In this document: positions 53,493-64,000 of the stretch, piece by piece | Layout of the letters: each line of letters opens with the position of its first letter | Numbering within the stretch: the first letter of the stretch is position 1 | Source: Dichomitus squalens LYAD-421 SS1 | Taxonomy: Eukaryota > Basidiomycota > Agaricomycetes > Polyporales > Polyporaceae | DNA: 64,000 nucleotides | Direction: 5' to 3' | Assembly (NCBI RefSeq): GCF_000275845.1 | Contig: NW_006766886.1 | Span: forward strand, 749,170-813,169 | Position numbers and translations under genes: made by a program | The notes under the pieces: generated by a model | Databases searched by the model: none | Told to the model about the DNA's origin: nothing | Seen by the model: the letters and a program-made list of their open reading frames with translations, nothing else

Positions 53493-54887
53493 TCAATTAC
53501 TCTGAATAAAGTTCGTGACAAGAGCCTTGAACTCGTTCGGCCTATGTCAATCGTCCGTCAGTAATAGAAGTCCAGAAGCGTCAGAAATTAACACACCGCT
53601 CCGCATGTACTGCACACGCGTCGGATGGAGATCAGCTGCCAGACCAGCCGTCCGCACTGGACTCGCAGACTCACCCATATGCCCAGCGTCCAGCTCCTCG
53701 AGGACCATGTTCGGGAAGAATGCCTTGACGGTGTCAATGTTGTGTCTATTGATATATCTACAACAGCGAAGGTCAGTCCCCTTCCTGTAAATCGAAGATT
53801 ATGTCGATCGCGGGTCACGTACTTGCTCTTCTTCCCTTTGATGAACAACGTCGGGCCGTCGAACGTCCTCTCGCCAGGCGACCAAGGGAAGTCCCCGAGG
53901 TCCGGTATCGAGTCGCCGAGGAGCCCAACGGGCACCCGGAACTTGAGCGGGCGTTGGTGGTGGGCGGACTGATGTTCGAGGTTTGTGAGCAGAAACGCCC
54001 GTATCATAGGGTCCTGGCACGCCTAGTCAGAACGCAAGATTCCTCCCGTCCGAAGTCTAGACTTCATGTCCGCCCCCTGGACGCATGCGGGTGTGAGAGC
54101 GCACCTGCTCGTACGGCTTGAGCACGCGGTCGGCCTCCTGGCGCGTCTTGACCCCGTTCGCCTCTATCTTCTTCATCGCTTCGATGTACCCTTGGAACTC
54201 AGGGGAGAGAGCGGCTCGCGCTGGGGCGATATCTGCGACGATCAAGTGCGCGAGCAGTTCGCGGGGCAGGTCCGGGTCGAGGGCGACTGTCATGGCCACT
54301 TTTCCTCCCCTGTTTTGAACACGTGGGACGCGTAAGTTGGGCAGGGCTTCGAAATGTACGGGCTTGGCATCCGGGAGGCTTACATGGAATGGCCAAGGAG
54401 GGAGATGTTCGTTAGCCTATGCGTCTGGAAGAAATGGAGGACATCCGCGGCCATGGCTGAGTTCGTGTGGGGTTCGGCGTGTGGGGACGTGCCATGATTG
54501 CGTAGATCCTACATGACGCGTCAAAGGACAGCTAGGGCGCGCGACTTGGACGAACACGCACCAAGGCATACACTGGCCGACCGAGGTCCTTCACGAAGGC
54601 CTTCGAGAGCGACGCAAAGTTCCGTTTGGTCCCGCTGCGGAAGCGTTCGCTTCATCTATCTCTCTCTAATTCACGCTGAACAACACCTACAAGAGCCCGT
54701 GGAGAATGACTAGCGGTCGGTCGGTCTCGTTCCCGTCTGGTGGAACGACCTTGTCATAGTGCAGCTCGACCGGCGAGACGGCGGAGGATGCAGCGCGTGT
54801 CTGCTCGCGACGTGACTTAGCCAGATGCTGTCGTAACGACCGACCGCAGAGAGCGAAAGTGCCCAGAGGCGACTGAGGGATCATCAT
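53493..54887 (-). CDS. ABHD11-type alpha/beta hydrolase, probably mitochondrial
   Basis: Minus-strand exons: 54887-54691, 54634-54562, 54508-54384, 54309-54105, 54013-53823, 53757-53675, 53609-53597 (13 nt) and 53541-53493 (311 codons, all phases closing). Related to human ABHD11 and the yeast mitochondrial Imo32-type hydrolases. Visible: basic Ser/Arg-rich N-terminus (SLRQHLAKSRREQTRAASSA) suited to import, PLVILHGLFGTKRN (oxyanion region), DLRNHGTSPHAE, nucleophile elbow SLLGHSMGGKVAM, VADIAPARAALSPEF, FLLTNLEHQS, PTLFIKGKKSKYI (near the acid) and LDAGHMVHAERPNEFKALV with the catalytic His. The 13-nt exon supplies VHAER and restores the frame; without it the family C-terminus cannot be reached. 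Shares the right-hand intergenic space with no close neighbour. Confidence 0.94.
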
Positions 54888-57285
54888 AGTCTGTGGCAGG
54901 AGGAGGTCGGCTTTCGTCGGCGCTGTCTGCGGCGACGATGGCGAGGCATCATTTCTGTTGTGTGATAAGATAGAACTGAAGCTGGTGCTGGCGTCTCGGC
55001 GGGTCACGGGCGCTACACAAGAGCCTGCCCTAAACTGTTCGTTTGAAAATGTGTGTGCGATTTTCTTCGAACGGGCATCTGCTCGTCGTTCGCGACGAGT
55101 ATGCTCATATGGTGAGTCCGTCTTGCTTGCGTTTTTGATTTCGACGAGATGATACCTTCTGTTTACCTCGAGTGGTGTCGCTCTACCAAGCGGCATGCAC
55201 GATGCTTTGAGTTTTTTGTCATAGTTACACTGATCGGTCTTCTCTCTGCGTCATGCGCGGTTCCACTAACTCTTCTTCCTCTAGTGAAGCAATATATAGC
55301 TGTTACAGCTTACATTGGTCGAATTCTTGGGACGGGTGGAGAGCGTGGGTGTGGTGAGGTGAGTCGTGATGCTCGTTTCTTTCCCTTCACATTCCTCCAG
55401 GCGTCCCGACGCGATGAGTTTAAACACTTCAAACTAGAGTATCTGAGAGCCGTCAGGCTCGATGCTTTACATCTATCTGTCAATCCACTGATCTTTCACC
55501 CTCGTTCTTTGCCTTGACCACTGCTCAACATGAGGTACTGATTGGTGGCTACCTTCACAGGCTCATTCAGTTGACTTTGTCATGCATGGTGGCGATTGTA
55601 CCGTAAGTACTCATCTCCGTCCATCCTATGGCCGTGATGTTACCAATGGAGTTACCGCCTGACCGCATGCTGCAACATGCGGATCCATGACGACAATTCC
55701 AAGGCTGTTTTTTTCTTGCTGAGCTGTTCTCGTTGTGATCCTCTTCACCTAAGCTAACTTCGATCATTATCACAGGTCGCGCTTGTAGGTTTCCAATCCT
55801 TAAGCCTCGCAGCCTTCTGCGGCATACTACCCCTACTGGAGTGAGTGTCCTGTGCATGTGGTTCACATGATGTTTTATCACGACGGTCTTCGTATCATTA
55901 CTGCCGAAAATGCCCGCCACAGCTCAATTCTTCGGGCACCCCCTTCTGATATCTCGTGTTCCTTTGCGACGAATGTGTACTGACGGGTCGTACTGCAGCG
56001 TACCAGCACTCCATGGTATCAATGTTTGGGACCGGTCAACTGACACTACCGATCGGTGAGTCTGCTTCCGCTTACTAGCAGCTTGTTCTGCTGTATGGAT
56101 GAGAATCCTTCAAAAAATATCAACTAGAAGCTGTTGCTGAGCTTCGGCATCGATTGAGACAGTACTTACTGAACGCGCTTTGCCTTCTGGTTCCAAGATG
56201 TCTGCTGATCGTATATGCTAGGATCCGCGCAGCTGTCTCGTGCACAGGATCCAAGGTATGTACCGCCTTCTGCTGTTAGGTATCGCTTAGCCATGTCAAG
56301 TATATAGCCCCCTTCCCAATGTCATGTATTTCCAATCAGCGTACACATGGTTTGATGCCTCTCGGAGCCGTGCCGGCGTGGCGACCGCTGGATCGATACT
56401 GTTTATGAAGCGACATTGCGGGAAAATTGTGCAATAGCAGACGGCACTGTTCAGCATCATCCAGGCAGGAAGGTCACCCAATTCAAACGTCGCAGCAGTT
56501 GACCAGAAGAGACCGTCTGCCTCGTTCACGGCATCCCTGACGGTCTCACATAGGTCTGGGTGGCTTCAACTACCAAGTGCCGGATTACCGCCTGTCTCTT
56601 TCGTGCCTGACATGACGGTGTCTAGAAAGACGACAGAGTGCTCAAGTGATCACTGCAGGCACCCGAAAATCAAGCGCTACTACGCCCGCACTCAATTCCG
56701 GCCAAGTTATGAATATCCCTATCGTGATTCGGGTGTCGCGAAGGCGCTCATATCTTCCAAAGAAGTAATCGCAGCTGTGTGAAGTCCACTCGCTCTTGAC
56801 AGGTGATGCCACGATGACGTTCCCCCATCTGTTTATATTCTGTGTGCCGCACTGATTTTTCTATAGACCGCCTCTTCAAGCGGCCAAGTCTGTTCCATGG
56901 GATCCATATCGAACACTGCCGAAATCCTTTCCCTGGGACACGCTCGTCTCCCTGTGAGATATCACATGGCGGGAAAGTAACGGGAATGTTGCGTCTGTCA
57001 CCGTACACGATCCGGCTGCCACGGACTTGGCTCGTTAGTGCGCAGTTGCAGTCGGGAGTCGTACGTCACACGCGGCCCAACTGTCTTGAACTGAACTAAG
57101 TCTGTTACTCCCGGCCCCTGGCCAAAAATGATGGACGTGGAGTCTCCTCAAGTAACGCCGGAGTGTTGCGGATTCTATTCAAGAGGGTAAAGGTGCCGGC
57201 CTGAGGAGCCGTGAACGGCCTCGAGTGGCCATAAAAGACGAGCCATATCGCCTTGGGGGCAGTAAGTTCACTCAATCGTCTCGCA
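54888..57285. other. Long intergenic stretch, 2.4 kb
   Basis: No gene recognised. Short open frames on both strands (up to about 120 codons) with no motif. The minus-strand frame continuing upstream of the ABHD11-type start to 55196 is probably leader sequence, because the hydrolase homology starts after 54887. The last 100 nt are the leader of the tannase gene. Confidence 0.45.
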
Positions 57286-59778
57286 ATGCCCCTCCCCGCT
57301 CATCTCACTCTTCTAGGCTTTGCAGCGGCCGTGGTGGCCGTGAGAGACTCTCGGTCCGCATGCTCTGCCTTCGAGCCCACGAATATCACCAACGTCGCGC
57401 TCACGAACCCCCCCACCTACTTTCCAGCAAACGCACTCGTGAACATCTCCAACGAGTACTCGAGTATCGACGTGTCGAGCCTCCCGGCCTTCTGTCGCGT
57501 CGAGCTCACGATCACGACAAACACGACCGCGGGCTCGTTCGCCCTCACCGAGGTCTGGCTCCCAGACGACTGGAATGGCCGGGTGCTCACTGTAGGGAAC
57601 GGCGGATTGGCTGGCGGGGGTACGTCGCATGACCAGTGGCTTTCGAAGGAAGCGTTGACTCATCAGGCGATCGTATGCTGCGTTCGTACTCCGTCCCGCT
57701 CTATCCCACTTCTTGATAGTCACCGTCGCCGAGCTCGGCCACGTTGCCGTTCCTCAAGGATGTGAGTGGAGGTTACGGCATCCGGCATCCGCGGAGTCAA
57801 GTGCTCATGTAGGGTCGCTTGTAGTCGCGGGCATCTCGACGAACACCGGGCATGACGGCGACACAGACGACGGTACTTGGGCAGGCCCACACAACGACGT
57901 ACGTGGATCTCTAATGAACTGTCGTCCACCGAGGCCCAGATCGAGCGCTCATTAGCTTGTGGCACGTCGTGCGTATTCCATTAAATGGTAGAATGCGATC
58001 GTGGACTGGGGATGGCGTGCCTTGCACTTGAGCGTAATTGCGGGAAAAGAAGTGGTACAGCAATACTACTCCACACCTGCCAATAAATCATACTACCTCG
58101 GGTGTTCCACTGGTACGTGGGTAATCCGCCGCCGCTCGGTTCATAGCGTCCGCATCCCCACTGATGTGTCTATCGTACTGTCCACTCGTGGTAGGCGGAA
58201 GACAAGGGTGCGTCCTCAACGGAGATGACGGAGGTTTTAGAGGCTGAGAATAGCCTCCCCCAGCTTGAAGGAGGTTCAAGACTTCCCGGAAGACTTTGAC
58301 GGTGTGGTACGTAAAGTGTATTCCCTCCCGCGTCAATTTAGCGTAGTCCGGATTTGACCCAGCGTTCTATCTACAGATCGTCGGCTCTCCGGCCAATTGG
58401 CAGACCCATCTCCAAGCGTGGTCTATCCACATGAACTTAAATACCGAACCTTCGACATCGCCGCATTTCATGACGGAAGATACATGGAACAACGTCCTCG
58501 CCCCCGAAGTTATGCGGCAATGCGATTCCTTGGATGGTGTACGTCTTCTATGTACTCTACGGACTTCCCTTTGACCTCAACGTTTTTCTACAAGCTTGTC
58601 GATGGAATCATCAACGATCCGAGAAACTGCGCGTGAGCACCCCATATGGCACCGCCCTTCGAGCTCGCGACTGGATTAACTTCGAATATTCATGCAGTTT
58701 CCGCCCTGAGACGTTAACCTGCCGCCCAGGCCAAGATGCGTCGACATGTCTGACGCCTGACCAGATTTCTGCATTGCAGCGCATCTATACGCCATACTAC
58801 GAAGCTGACCAGACGTACATATTCGGCGGATACTATCCCGGAGGAGAGACCGAGTACTATCACGGACTGGTTGGTAAGACGCAGTTCAAGATTGGAAAGG
58901 CGTACTTCCAGTTCATGGTCACAAAGTGGGACCCATCCCATATCCGAATGTGTGTGTGTCGTATTGATGACTCGCCTACAGCGATACAGACTGGACCATC
59001 CATGACTACAACGCTACCTTACTGAATCTCACCGATGAGCTCGATGTCGGCCAGTCCAACGTGAGTTCTTCATCTCTTAAAGCAACCTTTTTTGGAGACT
59101 GAAGGCTGCGGATGTATGTATATAGGCCATCAACCCGAACATCACAGGATTTGTGGGCCCGCAGCACAACGGAAAACTCATACAGTATGTGGGATGGGCC
59201 GATCAGCTGATCAGTCCCGGAAACTCGATCTATTACTACGAGACAGTCCACCAGTGGACGCGCGCGAACACCAACCTGGACATCGACGACTTCCATCGAC
59301 TCTTCACCGTGCCCGGAATGAACCACTGGTGAGCTACAGCATGCATCTCCGACATGACGACTTCTGACATATCTGTACCTTAGCCATGTACGTTTCAGCG
59401 CATTCGCTGAACAAGAGGCCGAACGTTAGCTGACGCACTGCATAGGGCGGATTTGCCGCAAACGCCTTTGGCGGCGTAGAGCAGGCGTCGAACAACAACC
59501 CGCCGTTGTCATTCGATCCCCAACACAATGTTTTGGCTGCTATCGTGCAATGGGTTGAGGATGGTATCGCACCCGATAATTTCACCGCCGTGAACTACAA
59601 TAGTAACGACGTCGCCAACGGCGTTGGCTTCACCCGGCCACTCTGCAGAGTAAGCACAGGATCCTCAAGTACACCCGGAGCACGTAGCTAATACAAGATG
59701 CAGTACCCATCCAATCTCAAGTACCTGAGTGGAGATCCCAACGATGCCACCAGCTTCGAATGCGTGTCTGATTTCTGA
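57286..59778 (+). CDS. Secreted tannase / feruloyl esterase
   Basis: Hydrolyses ester bonds of gallic or hydroxycinnamic acids (tannase/feruloyl esterase family, PF07519). Fourteen exons: 57286-57619, 57720-57761, 57825-57898, 57992-58112, 58195-58207, 58264-58306, 58377-58538, 58595-58632, 58698-58949, 58982-59060, 59126-59328, 59384-59387, 59446-59649 and 59704-59778 (547 codons, phases all close). Signal peptide MPLPAHLTLLGFAAAVVAV. The CS-D-HC catalytic set is visible: GCSTGGRQG (Cys-Ser), YVGWADQLISP (Asp) and PGMNHCHGGF (His-Cys). The disulfide-linked C-S and H-C pair is the family hallmark. The HC motif depends on a 4-nt exon, and GGRQG on a 13-nt exon. Further blocks: VGNGGLAGG, NTGHDGDTDDGTWA, DWGWRALHLSVIAGK, EVQDFPEDFDG, AFRPETLTCRPGQD and LTPDQISALQRIY. 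Fits the plant-cell-wall theme of the AA14 genes. Confidence 0.95.
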
Positions 59779-60059
59779 CGGCCTTTCGTTTGGTTTGACG
59801 ATGTCACGACGCCTCATAGAAACGCATTCCGAGTGTAATGTGATGAGTACCCGCGAGCCTTTGAATAAACACATATTGATCGTGTACCCACAATACATAT
59901 ACACAATTATACCAGTCTGTTCGTTGGGATGCCATCAAGAGGGATCCAGTGTAAAATGTGCGTGGGAGCGGATGCATACGCATCCACGTGGATAAGACGT
60001 CCTGCGGAAGTGATTGTGATCATAATATGTACATGTACACCAGAATTATGAGCGCAGCT

Positions 60060-61356
60060 CTAGACCCGGCAATCGTTCCTGTCGGGTAACACCCCCGCAG
60101 ATCCAGCAGGGTCGTGGACAGGCGCCTGCGACTCAGGAAAAGAGTAAGAGGCTGTATCCCCCATGGGATTATGTCTACTCCTGCTCGTGCGAGTGCTGCG
60201 CGCGACGGACATGCGCCGGGACGACTCTTCGTCTACACAATCCTGGCCAGGGTTGAGTTTCCAGTACTTCATCCTGTGTGGGGCGGAGGTGGGACGAGTT
60301 AGTCAGCTAGCGGCAGGGATAGGCGGAGGTTGCGTACATGCACATCGCTTTATAGAACGCTGAACCGAGGAGTGAGCCCAAGAACGGACCGAGCCAGTAC
60401 TGCAGGGGATGCATGCATGAGCTAAGCATGAAACGGCCGGATGCGTCATGAAACGACGGGATGGGACACGTACGATCCATTGTGTATCATAGGGGAATCC
60501 CGTGACGACGGCAGGGCCAAAAGAACGAGCCGTGTTCATCCCACAGCCAGAGAATATCACCGCCCACCTGGAGAGGGATCAAAGTTAGATGTGTGACACG
60601 GCGGCCAGCGGCAGTGCGAAGGTAGAAGACGCACAAGTGGCAGACGAACACCGTCAGTCCGATCCCGATCTACGGCGGCTCGAACATGAGAATGGAGATA
60701 ACATCTCAGTGCTGAACGTCCGACTCACCGGAGCGAACGGCGTAGAGTTGTGCTTCTCTACTGCGAGCATGAGCACAGCCAGCACGAGCGCGCTGGTAAT
60801 GAACATCTCGATGAAGACCGCCTGCGCTTTGTTGACACCCGGCCCAGGGAACGTGCTGCGACGATGTTCAGCCTCTGAGATGGAAGTAAAACGCACTGCG
60901 GTGAACTCACTTTGAGGCCAGCGGTCCAGGCGTTAGCGCGTACACGATTGCGGCAGCAGTGATGCCACCGACGAGCTGCGCGATACAATAGAACACGAAT
61001 CGCACAGGCCCAATGACCCCAGCGATGAGCAGGGCGAGGCTGACATCAGGGTTGAAGAGTCCCCCGGTGACGCGATAGAACAACCAGACGGTCACGAGGA
61101 GACTGATGCCAAAGGCGAGAGCGACGGTCACGGAACGTTCGACTACCGAGTTCGTCGTGCTGACACCTGCTTCGGTCGCGGCTGCTTGTACACCGCCGTA
61201 CGCGAGCAGCAGGAACATGGTGGTGCCTACATACTCCAGAAGAGCAGCCTCGACATCGTCCTTGATGCCAGCCCATAACGATCCTCGAGACGTCGGGTCG
61301 TCCGGGAATGGCGAGTTAGGCGCCTCGTTCTTTCGGCGAGATAGGAGGCGTCGCAT
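60060..61356 (-). CDS. Aquaporin (MIP family) with altered NPA motifs
   Basis: Minus-strand exons: 61356-60911, 60855-60729, 60669-60635, 60567-60474, 60399-60338 and 60273-60060 (325 codons, all phases closing). Six membrane helices and two half-helices. First pore motif reads GGLFNPDVSLALL (NPD instead of NPA). The second reads GCGMNTARSFGPAVV (NTA instead of NPA, with the selectivity-filter Arg kept). Such variants occur among basidiomycete orthodox aquaporins. Other blocks: EYVGTTMFLLLAYGGVQAAA, VNKAQAVFIEMFITSALVL, MLAVEKHNSTP and YWLGPFLGSLLGSAFYK. The long hydrophilic C-terminus (MKYWKLNPGQDCVDEESSRR...) contains RRMS and RTSRSR, possible kinase sites. Whether it carries water only or also small solutes cannot be told from the sequence. 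Confidence 0.93.
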
Positions 61357-61782
61357 GATTCAGGACAGGTGGGCTAGTGTGTAGGGAGGCAGAGGTGGTT
61401 GAACCGTGGAAGATCAAGACTCGGCATATGTACATGCGGCTGACATCCGAAAGTGGACCAGAGAGAAGGGAGGCTGATCATGCATGGCGTGACGTCGGTC
61501 CCAGCCCCTTGTCAAGCAGCAGCTGAGAGCACCCAGGTACTCCCGCAGACACCACTTGGAGCGAGGAGATTGCTGAGCGTCGGGCGATCTACAAGATTAC
61601 AGTACTCCACGATACCGGGGAAACGATGCCTGATCTAGTACCAACAGCCGATCGTGTTTGCCGGAGGTTTCTGCATGCATGTACATACCTGGCTGAAGTC
61701 AGCCTTGTGATAATGCATTCAGCAGGCGCATTGTACGCGGCCAACTTACGCTCTAGGGAGTGAGCAGGCGGTAGATTCGGTA
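61357..61782. other. Intergenic, aquaporin upstream region
   Basis: About 425 nt between the aquaporin start and the 3' end of the mL62 gene. Nothing recognised. Confidence 0.5.
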
Positions 61783-62591
61783 TCAATCCCAATCACCCCG
61801 ATTGGAACGACTCCGCTTCACATCTCTGCGTTTGTCCTTTTCGAGTCGCCTACGTGCCTTGTCAGCTCTCTCGAGCTGCCGAACACGCTCTCTTTGCTCC
61901 TGTGAAGGTTCGTTGACTAGTCCTGATGATGCAGCGGAAACAATCAAGGCGTGTAGCTGCGAAGTATCGATGTTGCGAGCAATTACATCAGAGTGGAGCG
62001 GGAAAGAGTTAAGACTCGGGAGGGGCTACGTGCCTTGGACAGACAATCGTGCACATTTTGGGCTTGTGATCGAAAGACAGTCGATGTCAATAGTATCGAT
62101 TGGGATGACGAGACGTACGCAGGCTGCACAGAGGGGGATCGCAAGAGGGCCCGTAAGTGGAATGTACGATACTCACCGTCCTCTTGATATGATCGCGAGC
62201 CCACAGGGGTATCCACGGTGCGTCAATAGGACAACGTAGAGTGGCTTTCGTGTTGACCTTGTTGACGTTCTGTGCCACGTTCGAGAAAACGTGAGGGCAA
62301 AGATGATGCAGGGATGATATAACCACATACCTGCCCTCCGGGCCCTGAACTCCTGGAATAGGTAAACTCGACGGCGCCTTTGGGTATCTCTCGTGCTTTG
62401 AACTTTTCGATCCATGACCTCGCTTCCGCACTCTGCGCGGCGTTCTCGAGAGCCGCGATTGCTGGTGGAGTAGGGAGCGAGCCCTCGCCTGAGTGCACGC
62501 TTCTCCACCCCCCAGCCTGGGCGTTGCGCATGGATGTTCTGGCTGACGGGCCGGACAATTGCTGGCATCGACACAGGGACGATAGCTGCAT
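61783..62591 (-). CDS. Mitochondrial peptidyl-tRNA hydrolase ICT1 / ribosomal protein mL62
   Basis: Class I release-factor-like protein that frees stalled mitochondrial ribosomes and is also a mitoribosome component. Minus-strand exons: 62591-62331, 62269-62177, 62123-62034 and 61956-61783 (205 codons). Catalytic loop FTYSRSSGPGGQNVNKVNTK contains the GGQ motif, split by the first intron exactly after GGQ. Then WIPLWARDHIKRT, STVFRSQAQNVHDCLSK and a basic C-terminal helix (RQLERADKARRRLEKDKRRD) that inserts in the mRNA channel in ICT1. The N-terminus is Ser/Arg-rich as for import; an ATG at 62624 would add 11 residues. The third intron begins GCACGT and ends TTCGCAG: only this GC donor keeps SK-LHALIVSAASS in frame. 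Confidence 0.94.
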
Positions 62592-62887
62592 TCGGTATGC
62601 CCAATAACTTCCGGTCAAATACATCAGTTAAGAGAGCCTTGACCAGAAGAATGGTGGTAGACGTAGTAAGAGGACCGCTTCGCTTGGGTACGTGATGCCG
62701 AGACTATCGGGAGGGCGCGTCGCGTAGGGTGGGAACATACCAATAAAGGAAGGTGGTCCGTCCTTGCGCCAACGTCTCGAGGTCGCCAGAATCGTCGACG
62801 GTGTCGAGGACGTCCGACCATTTCCCTTACTCTCCTACGCAACGGATGCGTCTATCAAGCTTGCATCTCTAGTTTACGAACCCCACC

Positions 62888-64000
62888 ATGCCCTCTGTTC
62901 AGGTCTCAGCGGCCAAGAAGACCCCAGTCGCGCGCGACCTCCCGACCTTTGTCACTTGGGACAAGCCGTATGAAGACTCTACAGTCCTTGACGTGAAGAA
63001 GGCCATTGCCGCCAAAAACCCGAAGGTGTGTCTATGCTACCTCGCGTAGACCTAGTCACTGACGCGCGGGGCCCAGTTCTATACAGCACGTCAGAAGCTC
63101 ACCCTCAAGGGAGACAACAAAGCGCTATCGGACGAGACTAAGCTGAAGGATGCTGGTATCGCCGACGGCGCGGACGTGTCGGTGAAGGACCTTGGTCCAC
63201 AAGTCAGCTGGAGGACCGTGTTTCTTGTCGAATACGTGCGTGGTACGCGTTCTAGCATGAAACTGCCTGCTGATGCGTCTCTGGCACGTTGAATCAGGTC
63301 GGCCCGCTCATCATCCACCCCCTGTTTTACCACTTCCCCAAGCTCTTCTTTGGAGGTCCCGTTCAGCACAGCGTACTGCAGAAGTGAGTGGTCTTGCTTG
63401 TGCACCTATTGAAACGCGACGTCAAACCCCCCTGCCGCGCAGGTATGTTTATACCGCCGTACTTGCCCACTTCGTTAAGCGGGAACTTGAGACAACTTTT
63501 GTCCACCGCTTCTCTCATGGCACCATGCCTTTGTTCAACATATTCAAGAAGTGAGCTTCTGGCCTACACATCGCGCCGTAGACTGCGTCTGACTCGTCGT
63601 TGCCCCCAGCTCCGCGCACTACCACCTCCTCTCCGGCGTGCTTCTCGCCTGGTCCGTCTACAGCCCCACATTTGCGGCTAATTCGCCGTGGATTCGTGGC
63701 ACGATCCGCGAAAACCCGACGTTCCTCTGGTCTTGTCTCGCGGTCTTTGTGGTACGTGCCCATCCACGTCAAGCTTGGGGACCGGTATCCTCAGCTACTT
63801 GCGTCTCCAGTTTGCCGAGCTCTCGAACCTTCGCACCCACCTCACCCTCCGCAATCTGCGTCCCGAAGGTACTACGAAGCGGGCAATCCCTAGGGGCTAC
63901 GGTTTCGACCTCGTGTCGTGCCCGAACTATTTCTTTGAGTCGTTGGCGTGGGCGTCCATCACCGTCATGACCGGGAGCTATGCCGGTGAGTCTGTCCCTT
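62888..64000 (+). CDS. Very-long-chain enoyl-CoA reductase (TECR/TSC13), 3' end outside window
   Basis: Last enzyme of the fatty-acid elongation cycle in the endoplasmic reticulum membrane. Exons in the window: 62888-63025, 63077-63235, 63298-63383, 63443-63550, 63610-63751 and 63811-63985; the next donor is at 63986. Ubiquitin-like N-terminal part (VTWDKPYEDSTVLDVKKAIA, QKLTLKGDNKALSDETKL), then the steroid 5-alpha-reductase type membrane domain: VFLVEYVGPLIIHPLFYHFP, YTAVLAHFVKRELETTFVHR, FSHGTMPLFNIFKNS (a block characteristic of TECR), HLTLRNLRPEGTTKR and IPRGYGFDLVSCPNYFFESL. The catalytic C-terminal part begins with the last block and continues beyond the edge. The gene is divergent from mL62, with about 300 nt between starts. 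Confidence 0.95.

Noticed and set aside
24803..61356. A secondary-metabolite or CAZyme gene cluster
   Set aside because: Secreted enzymes are mixed with mitochondrial and trafficking genes, in varied orientation, with no backbone synthase or shared regulator.

Overview
The window is nuclear DNA of a wood-decay basidiomycete, an Agaricomycete and most likely of polypore type. The evidence is that nearly every gene is cut by many short introns (about 42-80 nt, GT-AG with a few GC-AG), that there are three AA14 lytic polysaccharide monooxygenases (a family first described in white-rot Basidiomycota), and that it carries a class I hydrophobin and a polyporopepsin-type aspartic protease. I rebuilt spliced models by hand. 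For most genes the splice phases close exactly, so the predicted protein is an uninterrupted multiple of three with its family motifs in place. Lengths below come from those models.

Left part (1-19 kb): a decayed PHO84-type phosphate transporter copy, then an intact paralogue, a poorly known minus-strand gene, AA14 copy 1, another hypothetical minus-strand gene, AA14 copy 2 with a long Ser/Thr-rich tail and a 25-bp minisatellite lying over its stop codon, and a divergent beta-tubulin with 17 exons.

Middle (19-46 kb): a DUF1479 protein, cyanase, the divergently transcribed pair SDHAF3 (complex II assembly) and DUF4604/KIAA1143-like, a GPI-type serine carboxypeptidase, a single-exon Ser/Pro-rich protein, AA14 copy 3, the complex I assembly factor CIA30/NDUFAF1, a mucin-like single-pass membrane protein, a monocarboxylate-type MFS transporter, a frameshifted small membrane protein gene and a secreted aspartic protease.

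Right part (46-64 kb): a class I hydrophobin, a 1.6-kb LINE insertion whose 5' half is inverted (with poly-A tail and 14-bp target-site duplications), an atypical NAD(P)-binding SDR, an ABHD11-type hydrolase, a tannase/feruloyl esterase, an aquaporin, the mitochondrial release-factor-like protein ICT1/mL62 and the 5' part of the very-long-chain enoyl-CoA reductase gene (TECR/TSC13), which runs off the right edge.

The secreted set (three AA14 LPMOs, tannase/feruloyl esterase, carboxypeptidase, aspartic protease, hydrophobin) fits a lignocellulose-degrading lifestyle. It is interleaved with ordinary mitochondrial housekeeping genes rather than forming one co-regulated cluster. I saw no rRNA, tRNA, CRISPR array or bacterial-type operon. 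The most noteworthy observations are the twin-primed LINE, the degenerate N-terminus of AA14 copy 1, a recurrent set of 4-13 nt microexons needed to keep catalytic motifs in frame, the beta-tubulin with altered benzimidazole-site residues, and three GC-AG introns.
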